This document shows positions 25,065 through 35,106 of a stretch of DNA of 38,920 bases, piece by piece. The stretch covers positions 1-38,920 of the forward strand of contig JAMONN010000137.1 of assembly GCA_027065775.1 (NCBI GenBank). The letters run 5' to 3'. A program made the position numbers and the translations under genes. This DNA is from Flavobacteriaceae bacterium (GTDB lineage: Bacteria > Bacteroidota > Bacteroidia > Flavobacteriales > Flavobacteriaceae). Position 1 is the stretch's first letter, and each line of letters starts with the position of its first letter. Below the pieces are notes generated by a model. It was not told where the DNA came from. It saw only the letters and a list, made by a program, of their open reading frames with translations, and ran no database searches.

Positions 25065-25072
25065 CAAATTTA
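25065..25072 (-). promoter_or_regulatory. Candidate -7 element for rocD
   Basis: On the minus strand TAAATTTG matches TAnnTTTG 18 bases before the rocD ATG. No -33 TTTG is visible at the standard spacing. Confidence 0.4.
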
Positions 25073-25086
25073 AGTAAATTATAGGT

Positions 25087-25118
25087 AATAAAAAAGGCTG
25101 CCGAATGGCAGCCTTTTA
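25087..25118 (-). terminator. Terminator of the TonB-dependent receptor gene
   Basis: The GC-rich stem AAAAGGCTGCC (25092-25102) pairs with GGCAGCCTTTT (25107-25117) over a GAAT loop, with a T-run on the minus strand. It is 20 bases past the receptor stop. Confidence 0.92.
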
Positions 25119-25136
25119 AAAATAAATTAAATATTT

Positions 25137-28136
25137 TTATTTAAGGTTAAAAGATAGTCTTGCAAATACAAAACGACCGTTATTTCCATATTGAGAAATA
25201 CGTCTCGAATATACAAATTGATTACTTGAAGATAAATAACTAGGTAACTCATCTGGATAGATGTCTAATAAATTATTTGCTCCAACACTAACTTTTAAAG
25301 TTTTAGAAAATTTATAACCAACAGTTAAATCTGTAATAACAGCACCTCCAATTTCTGGATGCTCTGTATTACCATCGCTATCTAAATAAGTAGTACTACT
25401 ATCGTCTGGATCTAATCTTAAACTACCAGTATCTTCAACTCCACCAAAATATGCATTTCTTAAAAAGAAATTCCATTTTCCCATTTCTAAGTTATGAGAT
25501 AAATTTGCTTTAACTCTTGGCACAGCTAACTCTAAGTAAACTCTAGAACCTTCATCAAAATAATTACTAGTTAAACCTGCACTTTCTAATAAAGCACTTC
25601 CTTTTGTAGCGCCGTCTTTTTCTGTTTTCGAATACGTAGCAGCTAAATTATTAGATAATTTTCCGTTACCAATATTCATTTTATGTGTTATTACTAAATC
25701 TACACCTACAGTTTTTGTGTCAATAGCATTTGAGAAAAAAGCCGCTTTACCAATACCTAAATTATCAAATATATTATTTATTGTTTGTTGAGAATTATCA
25801 GCTGGCGTGCTAAAAGGAGAAAAATTACCTGTATATGTAATTCTGTCATCTATTTTAATATAATAACCATCAACTGTAAATGTTAAATTAGCGCTAGGTG
25901 CTTTAGCAACAACTCCCAAACTTGCATTAAACGATGTCTCTTCTTTTAATTTTGGAATACCAAATAATTTTGCAATTTGCGAGTTATTTGTGAAAGTTCC
26001 AACTTCCGAAGCAACACCATTATCATCAAATAACGTATTTGATTTACTGTAAAATTGTTGGTGTAAAGATGGTGCTCTAAAACCTGTGCTTAAGGCACCT
26101 CTAATATTAACATTTTCCCCAGCTTTTAATCTTGCCGCTAATTTTCCGTTAAAAGAATCTCCAAAATCGCTAAAGTCTTCATATCTAACTGCGGCACTTA
26201 ATAAAAAACTTTCTGTTAAGTCCGCTTCTACATCTGCATAAAATGCATAACTATTACGTTTAGCATCAACAGCATTATCTGGTGTGAAACCAGAAAAAAC
26301 TTGCGCCCCAGCACTTGCTTGATTGCCGAAGAAATCAACAACTTGTAATGAAGGATCTTGTGCGCTTGCAGCAGTTTCTACTTCTCCGTTAATATCATAT
26401 TTAGCATACGAAGATTCTTCACCTGCTTCAATAAAATAATTATCAATTCTATATTCTGATCCAAATGCAATATTTAAACCTGAAAAAGTATCTTCAAAGT
26501 ATTTAGATATATCAAAATTTACTGTGTTTTGTTGAAAACCATTTAAACCAGCATAAAATTCTGAAGGAGAAGAAGATTGTAAATAAAAATTTGTTGTATT
26601 AGTAATATTATACTCAAATTCATTTTTTCCCCAAGTATGTGATAAATCAAGATTCCAACCATCAATTTTACCTCTAATACCGAAACCTAAAGATTTATCA
26701 ACAATATCAGATTCAATATTTGGTAAAAAACCATTAATATTTACTAATGTATTACCTCTACCACTACCATGACCTGCTGTTCTGTAAAATCCAGAAGCAT
26801 CACCATGTCTATAAGAAACACCACCAAAAGCATAAATTTCAGATCCATTATCATCTAAAGGAATCTCCATGTTACCCATAAATTGTCCTTGTTCTAAACC
26901 TGATTGCCCAACACTCATATTATAATCACTTCTTGTTTGGCCTCTACGCGCTAATTCATTGTCTGAAACATTATTTCCTTCCCATCCAGTAAAAACACCA
27001 TCATCATTGAATTGTTCAGTTCCTAAAATACTTCTTAACTCGTCAATAGTAGTTGCATTTGCAATGTCAGATTGCAAATTTGCATCAAAATATGACACTT
27101 GTGATGCATAATTCTGTATTGCTACAACATCCGTTTTTAAATCGGTTAAATTAAAACCATCTTGAGAAGCACCCCATTCAATAGCATTGTATGCATGAAA
27201 TATTCCACCTGTTCTATCTCTAGCTCTTGAAGTTCTTTCTCTACTTGTTAACGAACCTGTTAAGTTAATAAAACCACCATTTTCACCAATAGGTAAACCA
27301 TAATTTAAATCAACTTGGAATTTTTCACCATCCGTTCCACCATCATGATCGTTTCCATTTTTAGACATATTTGCACCAGAAGTTACATTTACAGCTAATT
27401 TGTTTGTAGCTTCTTTTAATACAATATTTATCACACCAGCAATAGCATCAGAACCGTATTGAGCTGCTGCTCCGTCACGTAAGACTTCAATTCTTTTAAT
27501 AGCTGCAGTTGGTATTGTATTTAAATCAGTACCTACACTACCTCTACCTGGAGTACCGTTAACATTTACTAAAGAAGAAGTATGTCTTCTTTTTCCATTA
27601 ACTAATACTAATACTTGATCTGGACCTAAACCTCTTAATTGTGCAGGGTCAATATGATCTGTACCATCAGAAACTGTTTGTGTATTAGAACTAAAAGAAG
27701 GTGCTACATAATTTAATATTTGTGTTACCGAAACTTGAGCTCCTAAGCTAGCTATTTCCGTTACATCAATAACATCTACTGGCACTGCCGTGTCTGTTGC
27801 AACCCTATTAGGATTACGTGTACCAACAAGTACTATTTCATCTAAAGTTAAACCTTCCGCCATAGAAACATCTAATTTTGCAGAACCGTCCATTGTTTTT
27901 ACAATTGTTTCAAAACCTACAGATGTAAATTCTAAAACATCGCCTTTATTTACTTTTAATGAGTATTTACCGTTAAAATCGGTTGATGTTCCGTTGTCGG
28001 AACCGTCTACTTTTACAGAAACTCCTGGTAATGGTTGCCCATCACTATCGCTTACTGTACCTTTTACTTCATATTGTGCCATCATAGTAAATGACAATAA
28101 TAGAAATGCGAATAAAAATGTAATTTTTAATTTCAT
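25137..28136 (-). CDS. TonB-dependent outer-membrane receptor with carboxypeptidase-like domain
   Basis: A 999-residue receptor for TonB/ExbBD-powered uptake. The signal peptide spans 1-20 ([13 protein letters not shown]). Residues 21-100 are a CarboxypepD_reg-like beta-sandwich ([19 protein letters not shown]). The plug is at about 115-250, with the typical [20 protein letters not shown] and [20 protein letters not shown]. The rest is a 22-strand-type barrel ending in [11 protein letters not shown]. No SusD partner or degradation genes are adjacent, so it is not part of a visible polysaccharide locus and the substrate is unknown. Iron complexes, peptides or small organics are all possible. 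It has its own terminator and a candidate promoter. Confidence 0.92.
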   Translation of the reverse strand: MKLKITFLFAFLLLSFTMMAQYEVKGTVSDSDGQPLPGVSVKVDGSDNGTSTDFNGKYSLKVNKGDVLEFTSVGFETIVKTMDGSAKLDVSMAEGLTLDEIVLVGTRNPNRVATDTAVPVDVIDVTEIASLGAQVSVTQILNYVAPSFSSNTQTVSDGTDHIDPAQLRGLGPDQVLVLVNGKRRHTSSLVNVNGTPGRGSVGTDLNTIPTAAIKRIEVLRDGAAAQYGSDAIAGVINIVLKEATNKLAVNVTSGANMSKNGNDHDGGTDGEKFQVDLNYGLPIGENGGFINLTGSLTSRERTSRARDRTGGIFHAYNAIEWGASQDGFNLTDLKTDVVAIQNYASQVSYFDANLQSDIANATTIDELRSILGTEQFNDDGVFTGWEGNNVSDNELARRGQTRSDYNMSVGQSGLEQGQFMGNMEIPLDDNGSEIYAFGGVSYRHGDASGFYRTAGHGSGRGNTLVNINGFLPNIESDIVDKSLGFGIRGKIDGWNLDLSHTWGKNEFEYNITNTTNFYLQSSSPSEFYAGLNGFQQNTVNFDISKYFEDTFSGLNIAFGSEYRIDNYFIEAGEESSYAKYDINGEVETAASAQDPSLQVVDFFGNQASAGAQVFSGFTPDNAVDAKRNSYAFYADVEADLTESFLLSAAVRYEDFSDFGDSFNGKLAARLKAGENVNIRGALSTGFRAPSLHQQFYSKSNTLFDDNGVASEVGTFTNNSQIAKLFGIPKLKEETSFNASLGVVAKAPSANLTFTVDGYYIKIDDRITYTGNFSPFSTPADNSQQTINNIFDNLGIGKAAFFSNAIDTKTVGVDLVITHKMNIGNGKLSNNLAATYSKTEKDGATKGSALLESAGLTSNYFDEGSRVYLELAVPRVKANLSHNLEMGKWNFFLRNAYFGGVEDTGSLRLDPDDSSTTYLDSDGNTEHPEIGGAVITDLTVGYKFSKTLKVSVGANNLLDIYPDELPSYLSSSNQFVYSRRISQYGNNGRFVFARLSFNLK

Positions 28137-28175
28137 AAATAATAAATTTGGTTAATATTGATTTTTGTTAATTGC

Positions 28176-28183
28176 CAAATATA
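28176..28183 (-). promoter_or_regulatory. Candidate -7 element for the TonB receptor gene
   Basis: TATATTTG on the minus strand lies 40 bases before the ATG at 28136. It fits TAnnTTTG, but the -33 element is not clear. Confidence 0.4.
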
Positions 28184-28256
28184 AATAAATGAAATACAAT
28201 TTCAGCAATATTTGTTACAAAAATGATTTTGATTAATTAAACTTAGTTCTTTAAAA

Positions 28257-29642
28257 TCAATCAAAAATCATATTCATACCAAATTGTATAGATTGGTTTT
28301 GGCTTTTAGACAGGTCTGCATAACCTAATAAATTATCTGCAGTTGCATAAAAATTAAATTTATTAAAGTGTGTTGTTAAACCAATACCTATATTAGCAAA
28401 ACTATAACTATTTGCTGTATAGGTTGTTTTGAATCTTAGTTGCTTTGACAAACGTCTATAATAATATAAGGTTGCTGCTACTTGTGGTTGCTTTGGTCTA
28501 AAAATAGAATATAATTGCACACCTACTTCGTTGGCTAATTTATTTTTAGATTCGGATCGTAAACAGTTATTTCTGTTTTTTTTACCGAATTTATAAGCAA
28601 CACTACCATTAAATTTTAGAGACCTCAGCGTGGTATATTTAACATTTAAAGTGTCTAAACCTATATTTTCGGTAACATCATCTTCAAAATTTTGCCAATA
28701 ATCTATACCATCTAGTGTGCTTGGAAATTGAAATTCTAAACCTTCAAAGTCAAAATTACCTTCTATTTTATAATTTGTTACATTTTTTCGATGATGAATA
28801 AATCCTAAATCTTGCATACTTGCTGTGATTTCAATATTTTCTTTAGGTTTATATGTTAGGCCAAAATCTAAACCAAGCCCCATATTTCCGCTTACTAAGA
28901 ACTTACCTATTACACCATCTTGAGCAACCACTTCATTATTTTCATCTGTAATACCTGAAGTTTTCACTTCCATATTAACATCAATAAATTGATGTGAATA
29001 AATATTATTTTGACCTTCGCGTGTTACAAATAAACCAGTATTAACTCTCGATGTTGCATTAAAAACACTTGAGTATAATTTTGCTCGCAAACCAACAGTT
29101 AATTTATTATTTATTTTTCTCGAAATACCAGCATGAAAAACACCCAGCAACTCTGCTTTAAAACTTAAATCGGATGCATCAAATAAGCGATCTATATCCT
29201 TATTACCATCTAAAACTACAGCAATATAATCTTTTGGATGATACGCTATTACATCTAATTCTTCGTAAAAACCAAAACTAAAATAATCTCTTTTGTTATT
29301 TAATCTATAACCAGCATTAAAAATTTCTAATTGTTGATTAACTGTGTAAAAATCATTGCTACTTGTCTGACTTAATAAATCTCTTAATTTAGAATTTATA
29401 TCAATACCATCATCTTCAAATAAATCGGAAATATTAAAACCTGAAATCCCTGCATGTACATAAACACCCGATAATAATGGTATGCCGAAATGCGCGTTAT
29501 AATTTACATCTAAACCTGGGTTGACTAATAAACTTTGTGGCACTTCATCAAAACCAAATAATATATTTTTATTTTGTGAAAATGTTGTTACTATACAAAA
29601 TAGTAACCCAATAAAAACTTGTTTTTTAATTATCATTAGCAC
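28257..29642 (-). CDS. Outer-membrane beta-barrel protein, DUF5723-like
   Basis: A 461-residue protein with a signal peptide (1-22, ending TTFSQ), then NILFGFDEVPQSLLVNPG, which resembles the start of DUF5723 and, more distantly, PorP/SprF proteins. The body is a series of amphipathic strands (YFSFGFYEELDV; MGLGLDFGLTYKP; GIGLTTHFNKFNFYATADNLLG) ending in SIQFGMNMIF. This fits an outer-membrane barrel. Its function is unknown, and a type IX secretion accessory role cannot be claimed. The start overlaps the 3' end of the upstream lipoprotein gene by 17 bases. A second ATG at 29636 is equally possible. The overlap shows that the two genes form an operon. Confidence 0.75.
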   Translation of the reverse strand: MLMIIKKQVFIGLLFCIVTTFSQNKNILFGFDEVPQSLLVNPGLDVNYNAHFGIPLLSGVYVHAGISGFNISDLFEDDGIDINSKLRDLLSQTSSNDFYTVNQQLEIFNAGYRLNNKRDYFSFGFYEELDVIAYHPKDYIAVVLDGNKDIDRLFDASDLSFKAELLGVFHAGISRKINNKLTVGLRAKLYSSVFNATSRVNTGLFVTREGQNNIYSHQFIDVNMEVKTSGITDENNEVVAQDGVIGKFLVSGNMGLGLDFGLTYKPKENIEITASMQDLGFIHHRKNVTNYKIEGNFDFEGLEFQFPSTLDGIDYWQNFEDDVTENIGLDTLNVKYTTLRSLKFNGSVAYKFGKKNRNNCLRSESKNKLANEVGVQLYSIFRPKQPQVAATLYYYRRLSKQLRFKTTYTANSYSFANIGIGLTTHFNKFNFYATADNLLGYADLSKSQNQSIQFGMNMIFD

Positions 29643-30165
29643 TTATTCTTAAAAAAACATCTGCTACAGACTTGTAATCTAAAAACATATCTTGAGTTAT
29701 TGGTGCAGTATCTGATTCCATTTCGGCAAATACAACAATTCCTTTAGAACTTAAGAATAGTTGTAATTCATCATTTGTTATTTCTCTTGTTTCTTGCAAT
29801 AAACCACTATTTTGAGGAATATTAAATGTAATCGTATAGGTTATTTGATTTAGATTATTGAGAAACTGATATTCTAAATTAAATGCTTTATTAAATGTGT
29901 TTTCTATTTCAAATAACAATTCAATTTTAGTAATACTTTCTTGTGCCGTACCACTATCAAAATGATGTATTTCGGTTATATCAGAAATAAAACTTAAACC
30001 TCCATTTGTTACAAAATCATCTGGATTCGCCCTAAAATGCACCAAAGCAACTTTAAATTCTGGTTCAAGAACAATATCGTCTACTTGGTCAAAATCTACA
30101 TTACCGACACAAGTACTAAAAACAATACCTAAGCATATGAAAATAAGCATCTTATACGACCTCAT
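29626..30165 (-). CDS. Predicted lipoprotein of unknown function
   Basis: A 179-residue protein. Residues 6-19 are hydrophobic and end in the lipobox FSTC (Cys19), so it is likely lipidated. The mature part reads as a single beta-rich domain (FKVALVHFRANPDDFVTNGG; TKIELLFEIENTFNKAF; ITYTITFNIPQNSGLL) with no family I recognise. It overlaps the start of the DUF5723-like barrel gene and is probably an accessory to that barrel protein. The upstream YjjG gene ends 36 bases away and may belong to the same transcript. Confidence 0.65.
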   Translation of the reverse strand: MRSYKMLIFICLGIVFSTCVGNVDFDQVDDIVLEPEFKVALVHFRANPDDFVTNGGLSFISDITEIHHFDSGTAQESITKIELLFEIENTFNKAFNLEYQFLNNLNQITYTITFNIPQNSGLLQETREITNDELQLFLSSKGIVVFAEMESDTAPITQDMFLDYKSVADVFLRISANDN

Positions 30166-30201
30166 AACTAGTTAAAATTAGGAATTAATAACGATTTTGA
30201 T

Positions 30202-30906
30202 TTATAAATATTGCTTGATTTCTAATAATTCATTAATCAAAATGAATGTATCTCCCTTATTATTTGCATTATTTATATCTGCAAAATTAACATAAAAACT
30301 TTTAATTCCAACATTTTTCGCTCCATAAATATCTGCTTCTAAACTATCACCTATCATTACACTTTCATAAGTTTCGGCTGTTGCTTGTTTTAATGCGTGA
30401 AAAAATATTTTAGGATTTGGTTTTTTAACTCCAACACATTCCGAAGTAACAATCACATCAAAATAATTTAACAAACCCGACTTTTCCAATTTTTGAAATT
30501 GTGTTTCTTTAAATCCGTTTGTTATTATATGCAATTTATATTTTGGTTTTAAATAGTCCAACAACTCTATCGTACCATCAAATAATTGATTGTAATTAGA
30601 TAGATTTTCTAAATATTCATCTGCTAATTTATAGATCAACTCATCTTTAATAGTATAATTTAATAAGTCGAATGTTTCTTTTAATCTTCCGTAGCGTAAT
30701 TTTTCTTTGGTAACTTGTTCTTCTCTGAATAGTTTCCAATATTTAAAATTAATAGGAATGTAATGTTGTAGAAATAAATCAATTTCAATTTCTAAATCAT
30801 TCTGTTTAAAGATGAATTCATATGACTTTTTTGAGTTTGTTTCAAAATCCCATAGAGTGTGATCTAAATCGAAGAAAATGTGTTTTATGGTTGATTGATT
30901 TTTCAT
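30202..30906 (-). CDS. YjjG-type HAD nucleotidase
   Basis: A 234-residue HAD phosphatase with all motifs: FFDLDHTLWDF (D13 nucleophile, D15), ITNGFKETQ (motif II), K in KKPNPKIFFHAL (motif III), and MIGDSLEADIYGA (motif IV). The C1 helical cap and overall pattern match the YjjG family, which removes phosphate from pyrimidine nucleotides, including non-canonical ones. With dut just upstream, the pair would clean up dUMP-related and damaged nucleotides, though the genes are about 170 bases apart. The start MKNQSTIKHIFFDLD is unambiguous. Confidence 0.87.
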   Translation of the reverse strand: MKNQSTIKHIFFDLDHTLWDFETNSKKSYEFIFKQNDLEIEIDLFLQHYIPINFKYWKLFREEQVTKEKLRYGRLKETFDLLNYTIKDELIYKLADEYLENLSNYNQLFDGTIELLDYLKPKYKLHIITNGFKETQFQKLEKSGLLNYFDVIVTSECVGVKKPNPKIFFHALKQATAETYESVMIGDSLEADIYGAKNVGIKSFYVNFADINNANNKGDTFILINELLEIKQYL

Positions 30907-31078
30907 CTTTATTTTTTGTTATCTACTGATTTCGAATTCAATTTCATTTTCGAATTCTTTAAATTTTTCTCCCGATGATTTCGCTGATTTTCGTAGAATT
31001 GAACGTTTTAGATTTGAATTACTTTGATTTTAGTTTTATTTTCTAGTTCAACTTCGAATTCATTTTCAATCTTTTATT

Positions 31079-31510
31079 TTAAACTCCTGTACTTCCAAAA
31101 CCGCCTTCACCTCTACTTGTTTCTTCTAAAACTTCTACTTGTTGCCATTCTGCTTGACTATATTCTGCGATTACTAATTGTGCAACACGATCGCCATCTT
31201 TAATTACAAAATCATCCGTAGATAAGTTTATTAAAATGATTCCTATTTCGCCTCTATAATCTGCATCTATTGTTCCTGGAGCATTTAAAACAGTAATTCC
31301 TTTTTTAATTGCTAAACCACTTCTAGGTCTAACTTGCGCTTCATAACCTTGTGGTAACGCAATAAATAAACCTGTTTTTATTATGGTTCTTTCTAATGGT
31401 TTTAGCATTACTTCTTCGGTTAGATTTGCTTTCAAATCCATACCTGCGGAAGATTTAGTTTCGTAATGTGGTAAATCGTGGTTAGATTTATTTATTATTT
31501 TTATTTGCAT
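31079..31510 (-). CDS. dut: Deoxyuridine 5'-triphosphate nucleotidohydrolase
   Basis: A 143-residue trimeric dUTPase that hydrolyses dUTP to dUMP and pyrophosphate. It keeps uracil out of DNA and feeds thymidylate synthesis. All five motifs are present: [27 protein letters not shown] with the catalytic Asp, GDRVAQLVI, and the flexible C-terminal [10 protein letters not shown]. The ATG at 31510 lies in a segment that is duplicated 86 bases upstream, where a decoy ATG with four similar codons runs into a stop. Confidence 0.95.
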   Translation of the reverse strand: MQIKIINKSNHDLPHYETKSSAGMDLKANLTEEVMLKPLERTIIKTGLFIALPQGYEAQVRPRSGLAIKKGITVLNAPGTIDADYRGEIGIILINLSTDDFVIKDGDRVAQLVIAEYSQAEWQQVEVLEETSRGEGGFGSTGV

Positions 31511-31640
31511 ATTGTAAAATGTTTTCTCGCAGATTTTGCAGATTCCGCAGATTTTTTAAGGTTTTAATATTTTTTAAAATTGATTTTTATTTGCATATTG
31601 TTTGTTCACGCAGATATTCACAGATTCCGCAGATTTTAAT
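31497..31640. repeat. Tandem duplication of the dut leader with CGCAGATT words
   Basis: ATTTTTATTTGCATATTGT occurs at 31497-31515, covering the dut start, and again at 31583-31601. Each copy is followed by the same pattern: TCGCAGATTTTGCAGATTCC (31529 on) and ACGCAGATATTCACAGATTC (31609 on), both leading into CGCAGATTTT. The period is 86 bases. Confidence 0.75.
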
Positions 31641-33084
31641 TTGAGTTTGTAATTTGTTTGATTGTTTTTTTTTCTTTTAAATAGATTATTCCTATAAATA
31701 GAAATAACAATAAGGTTGAAATGTAATAATTTTCTCTGAAATCAGTATAAAATGATATTGCAGAAAAAACGACACTTAATAATAAATAAAAACCAACTTT
31801 TAAAACTTGATATGGTATTTTATAATACTTTTTTCCATAAATATATGAAGTAACTGTCATAATAAAATAGACAATTAAAGTCGTCCAAGCTGCAGCAATA
31901 TAACCATAAATAGGTATAAATATAATATTTAAACTAATAGTTATAATTGCTCCAATTATTGAAAAATACATACCGTATTTAGTTTTATCTGTTAGTTTAT
32001 ACCAAATAGACAAATTGTTATAAATTCCTAAAAACAGATTTGCCAATAATATTATTGGAACAATATTTAAAGCTTCTAAAAAAGCTTCTTTTCCAATTAA
32101 AACAGTGAAAATATTGATATACGCTACAATAATAAACATAAAAAGAGACCCGAAAATGGTAAACCAATTTAATATCGTTGCGTATTTTTCTTTAGCATCT
32201 TTATCTTCCGCAATTTTAAAGAAAAAAGGTTCTGCTCCAAGTCGAAATGCCATAATAAAAATGGTCATAAACACACCTAATTTATAGCATGCAGCATAAA
32301 TTCCCATTTGTTCTTTTCCGTTAATTTTTTCTATTAGAATTTTATCAAAATTCTCGTTGGTTACAAATGCTAAACCACCAATCATAATTGGTAAACCATA
32401 AACTAATAATTTTTTAAAAATCACTTTGTCAAAAGTGAATTTAAATTTAAAAATAATTGGTAACATTGTTAAAAAAGTAAATAAACTTGCTATTACACCT
32501 GCTAAAAAAATATAAATAACTTGTGGTGATTTTCCAAGGTTAGAAATAAATATTTTTGGTAATTCCAATTTATATTTAGGTACAAACCACAAGAAAAAAT
32601 AAGCTAACCCAACATAAATAATAATATTGCTGACTTTAAAAAAAGTGAATTTTATTGGTCTGTTTGTCACTCTTAAATAAGCATAAGGTATCACTACTAA
32701 AGTATCCAAAACCAAAGTAATAATAAGTAATTTAACAAATAAAGGGTTACTAAAACCAACAAATTCACTAATTGCATCCGAAAAAAATAATGCGATAAAC
32801 AAAAAAGTTAATGTTGTAATACTTATACTTATAAATGATGTAGAAATCACTTTACCTTTCTCTTTTTCTTTGGTGAAAAATCTAAAAAATGCAGTTTCTA
32901 ATCCATAAGTTAGTAAGACATTAAAATAAGCTGCATATATATAGTATTTTGTATCTTCTGAATATTTATCTGGTTCAAAAGTATTCGTTTTTAAATGTAC
33001 CAATATAATATTTAAGGCTCTTGGCAAAACTGCTGCCAAACCATAAATTACAGTATCTTTAAAAAAACGTTTTAGTGTGCTCAT
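31636..33084 (-). CDS. Polysaccharide/lipid-linked oligosaccharide flippase (Wzx/MOP superfamily)
   Basis: A 482-residue polytopic membrane protein with about 14 hydrophobic segments. The N-terminus MSTLKRFFKDTVIYGLAAVL and the KTNTFEP region match flavobacterial MOP-superfamily exporters. These flip undecaprenyl-linked sugars or other lipid intermediates across the inner membrane. I choose the ATG at 33084, because the in-frame TTG twelve bases earlier gives an extension atypical of the family. No glycosyltransferase genes are adjacent, so the substrate (lipopolysaccharide, capsule or glycan for protein O-glycosylation) is open. dut is downstream on the same strand. Confidence 0.85.
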   Translation of the reverse strand: MSTLKRFFKDTVIYGLAAVLPRALNIILVHLKTNTFEPDKYSEDTKYYIYAAYFNVLLTYGLETAFFRFFTKEKEKGKVISTSFISISITTLTFLFIALFFSDAISEFVGFSNPLFVKLLIITLVLDTLVVIPYAYLRVTNRPIKFTFFKVSNIIIYVGLAYFFLWFVPKYKLELPKIFISNLGKSPQVIYIFLAGVIASLFTFLTMLPIIFKFKFTFDKVIFKKLLVYGLPIMIGGLAFVTNENFDKILIEKINGKEQMGIYAACYKLGVFMTIFIMAFRLGAEPFFFKIAEDKDAKEKYATILNWFTIFGSLFMFIIVAYINIFTVLIGKEAFLEALNIVPIILLANLFLGIYNNLSIWYKLTDKTKYGMYFSIIGAIITISLNIIFIPIYGYIAAAWTTLIVYFIMTVTSYIYGKKYYKIPYQVLKVGFYLLLSVVFSAISFYTDFRENYYISTLLLFLFIGIIYLKEKKTIKQITNSN

Positions 33085-33123
33085 AAGATTTAGCAAATAT
33101 AATGTTATTGCAATTAACTTTTG

Positions 33124-33165
33124 AGTAAAAAAAAATCCTTTTAATTTTAATTAAAAGGATTTTGA
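33124..33165 (-). terminator. Terminator of the DEAD-box helicase gene
   Basis: AAAATCCTTTTAA (33132-33144) pairs with TTAAAAGGATTTT (33151-33163). A run of T follows on the minus strand (complement of 33127-33135). It lies 9 bases past the helicase stop. Confidence 0.88.
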
Positions 33166-33171
33166 AATTAT

Positions 33172-34995
33172 TTAATCTCTAGTTCTACGTCTTCTGCTAC
33201 TTTTTTCAGTTTTACGGTTAAAACCTTCTTTATTATCTCTTGCTCCTCTAAAACCAGAACCACTTTTGTTTCTATCGTTACCACCTTTTCTGTGTCCACT
33301 TCCGCCACCACCACTACGTTTTCTATCTCCGCCGCCACGATTTCTGTCTCTTCCGCCGCCGCTTCCTCCACGACCTCTATCACGATTACGACTTCTTGTT
33401 TTAGGTTTTTCCGTTTTTTCTACGCTTATTCTTCTTCCGTTTCTATTTGCACCTTCAAATGCTTTTAAAATTTCTTCGGTAAATGATTTATCTGCTTCGA
33501 AAAAAGAAAAACTTTTTAGAATTTCAATTTGACCTATATCAATTTTTTTATCCAAATGGTCATTAATCATACCAATCATTCTGGCAGGATTCAATTCATC
33601 CATCTGACCTAAATTCACAAAGAAACGCTGCATATTTTCATCAGCAACTCTATCATGTGATTTTGAATTATCTGCTAAAATATCACCTGCTTTTTGATAA
33701 TAATTAAGTAAGGTTTCAAACTCATTATAAACAAAACGCTTGATTAATTCGTCTTTAGTTAATTTTTTTAATTGCTTGGTAACTTCTTCTAAATTATCAG
33801 GTACTTTATCTTCAGCTACTTCTAAAGATTTAATTTTATCAACGTATTGCATTAATTTTACGCTACAAATATCTTTACCTGTTGGTACTTCTTTTGGCGT
33901 AAATTTCTTTTTAATCATACGTTCAATCTGACCGATTCTACGTTTTTCTTTACTCGAAATAATTACAATAGAAGTTCCTTCTTTACCTGCACGACCTGTT
34001 CTACCACTTCTGTGCGTATAAGATTCTAACTGATCTGGTAATTTATGATTTATAACGTGTGTTAAATCGGTTACGTCAATTCCACGAGCAGCAACATCCG
34101 TCGCTACCAAAAAGTTTAATTTTTTCTTACGAAATTTATTCATCACAAAATCACGTTGTCCTTGCGACAAATCACCATGTAATGAATCTGCACTATAACC
34201 GTCTTGAATTAATTTATCTGCAATTTCTTGTGTTTCTCTTCGTGTTCTACAGAAAATTACACCGTACATGCCAACATTCATATCAACAATACGTTTTAAT
34301 GTAGCGTAACGATTTCTTTCAGAAACTAAATAATATTCATGCTCAACAGTATCTGCACCTTTATTTTTAGTTCCTGCAGTAATTTCAATGGGATTATCCA
34401 TATAATTCCTAGCAATTCTTTCCACTTCTTGTGGGAAAGTAGCTGAAAACAACAATGTTTGCTTATCTGCTGGCGTAACACTTAATACTTTATCTAGATC
34501 TTCTTTAAAACCCATATTAAGCATTTCATCGGCCTCATCTAAAACAACCCATTGAATATCTTCTAATTTTAATGCTTTTCTCTTTATTAAATCAACCGTT
34601 CTCCCTGGTGTACCAACTACGATATGCGCACCACGTTTTAATGATTTAATTTGATTGGTAATATTTGATCCACCATATACACAAAGTGAAGATAACCCTT
34701 TTATGTTTTTAGAGAATTCTTTTATATTTCTTTCAATCTGAATAGCTAACTCACGAGTTGGCGACAAAATTATTGCCTGCGTAGCTCTTGAGTCTGTTTT
34801 GATTTGCTCTATAATAGGCAAACTAAAAGCTGCAGTTTTACCTGTACCAGTTTGTGCAAATGCTTTTAAATCTGCTACAGAATTTATTATTTGTGGGATT
34901 GCTTTTTCTTGAATTTCAGAAGGTGTTTCATAACCTATATCTGCAAGTGCATCTGTGATCTCTTTACAAAGACCTAACTCTTTAAATTTTGACAT
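33172..34995 (-). CDS. DEAD-box ATP-dependent RNA helicase (DeaD/CsdA-like)
   Basis: A 607-residue RNA helicase. The Q motif is at 21-34 (GYETPSEIQEKAIP), Walker A at AQTGTGKT (47-54), PTRELA (79-84), DEAD (153-156), SAT (184-186), ATDVAARGID (298-307) and HRSGRTGRAG (328-337). All are complete. Residues about 455-527 form a DbpA-type RNA-binding domain (MQRFFVNLGQMDELNPARMIG). The last 75 residues are Arg/Gly/Ser-rich (RGRGGSGGGRDRNRGGG) and should bind RNA non-specifically. These features suit ribosome assembly, mRNA turnover or cold adaptation. The gene is monocistronic with a long leader. Confidence 0.93.
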   Translation of the reverse strand: MSKFKELGLCKEITDALADIGYETPSEIQEKAIPQIINSVADLKAFAQTGTGKTAAFSLPIIEQIKTDSRATQAIILSPTRELAIQIERNIKEFSKNIKGLSSLCVYGGSNITNQIKSLKRGAHIVVGTPGRTVDLIKRKALKLEDIQWVVLDEADEMLNMGFKEDLDKVLSVTPADKQTLLFSATFPQEVERIARNYMDNPIEITAGTKNKGADTVEHEYYLVSERNRYATLKRIVDMNVGMYGVIFCRTRRETQEIADKLIQDGYSADSLHGDLSQGQRDFVMNKFRKKKLNFLVATDVAARGIDVTDLTHVINHKLPDQLESYTHRSGRTGRAGKEGTSIVIISSKEKRRIGQIERMIKKKFTPKEVPTGKDICSVKLMQYVDKIKSLEVAEDKVPDNLEEVTKQLKKLTKDELIKRFVYNEFETLLNYYQKAGDILADNSKSHDRVADENMQRFFVNLGQMDELNPARMIGMINDHLDKKIDIGQIEILKSFSFFEADKSFTEEILKAFEGANRNGRRISVEKTEKPKTRSRNRDRGRGGSGGGRDRNRGGGDRKRSGGGGSGHRKGGNDRNKSGSGFRGARDNKEGFNRKTEKSSRRRRTRD

Positions 34996-35073
34996 TATAT
35001 TTTACTTTTTAACCAAGTTAAGTGTAAAATATAGGGACGCTACAAACTTAAATTGATTGATTCTTAGAAGTTG

Positions 35074-35081
35074 CAAAAGTA
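35074..35081 (-). promoter_or_regulatory. Candidate -7 element for the helicase gene
   Basis: TACTTTTG on the minus strand matches TAnnTTTG and would start a transcript with a leader of roughly 70 bases before the ATG at 34995. Long leaders are common for cold-regulated helicases, but nothing specific is recognisable here. Confidence 0.4.
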
Positions 35082-35106
35082 AACTAATTATTTAGAAAGT
35101 AGCGTT

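Noticed and set aside
25137-30165. Polysaccharide utilisation locus
   Set aside because: The TonB receptor has no SusD-like partner, glycoside hydrolase or sulfatase nearby.
33168-33532. Frames with Val/Glu-rich or Pro/Leu-rich peptides over the helicase 3' end
   Set aside because: They are shadow frames of the Arg/Gly-rich tail of the DEAD-box helicase.
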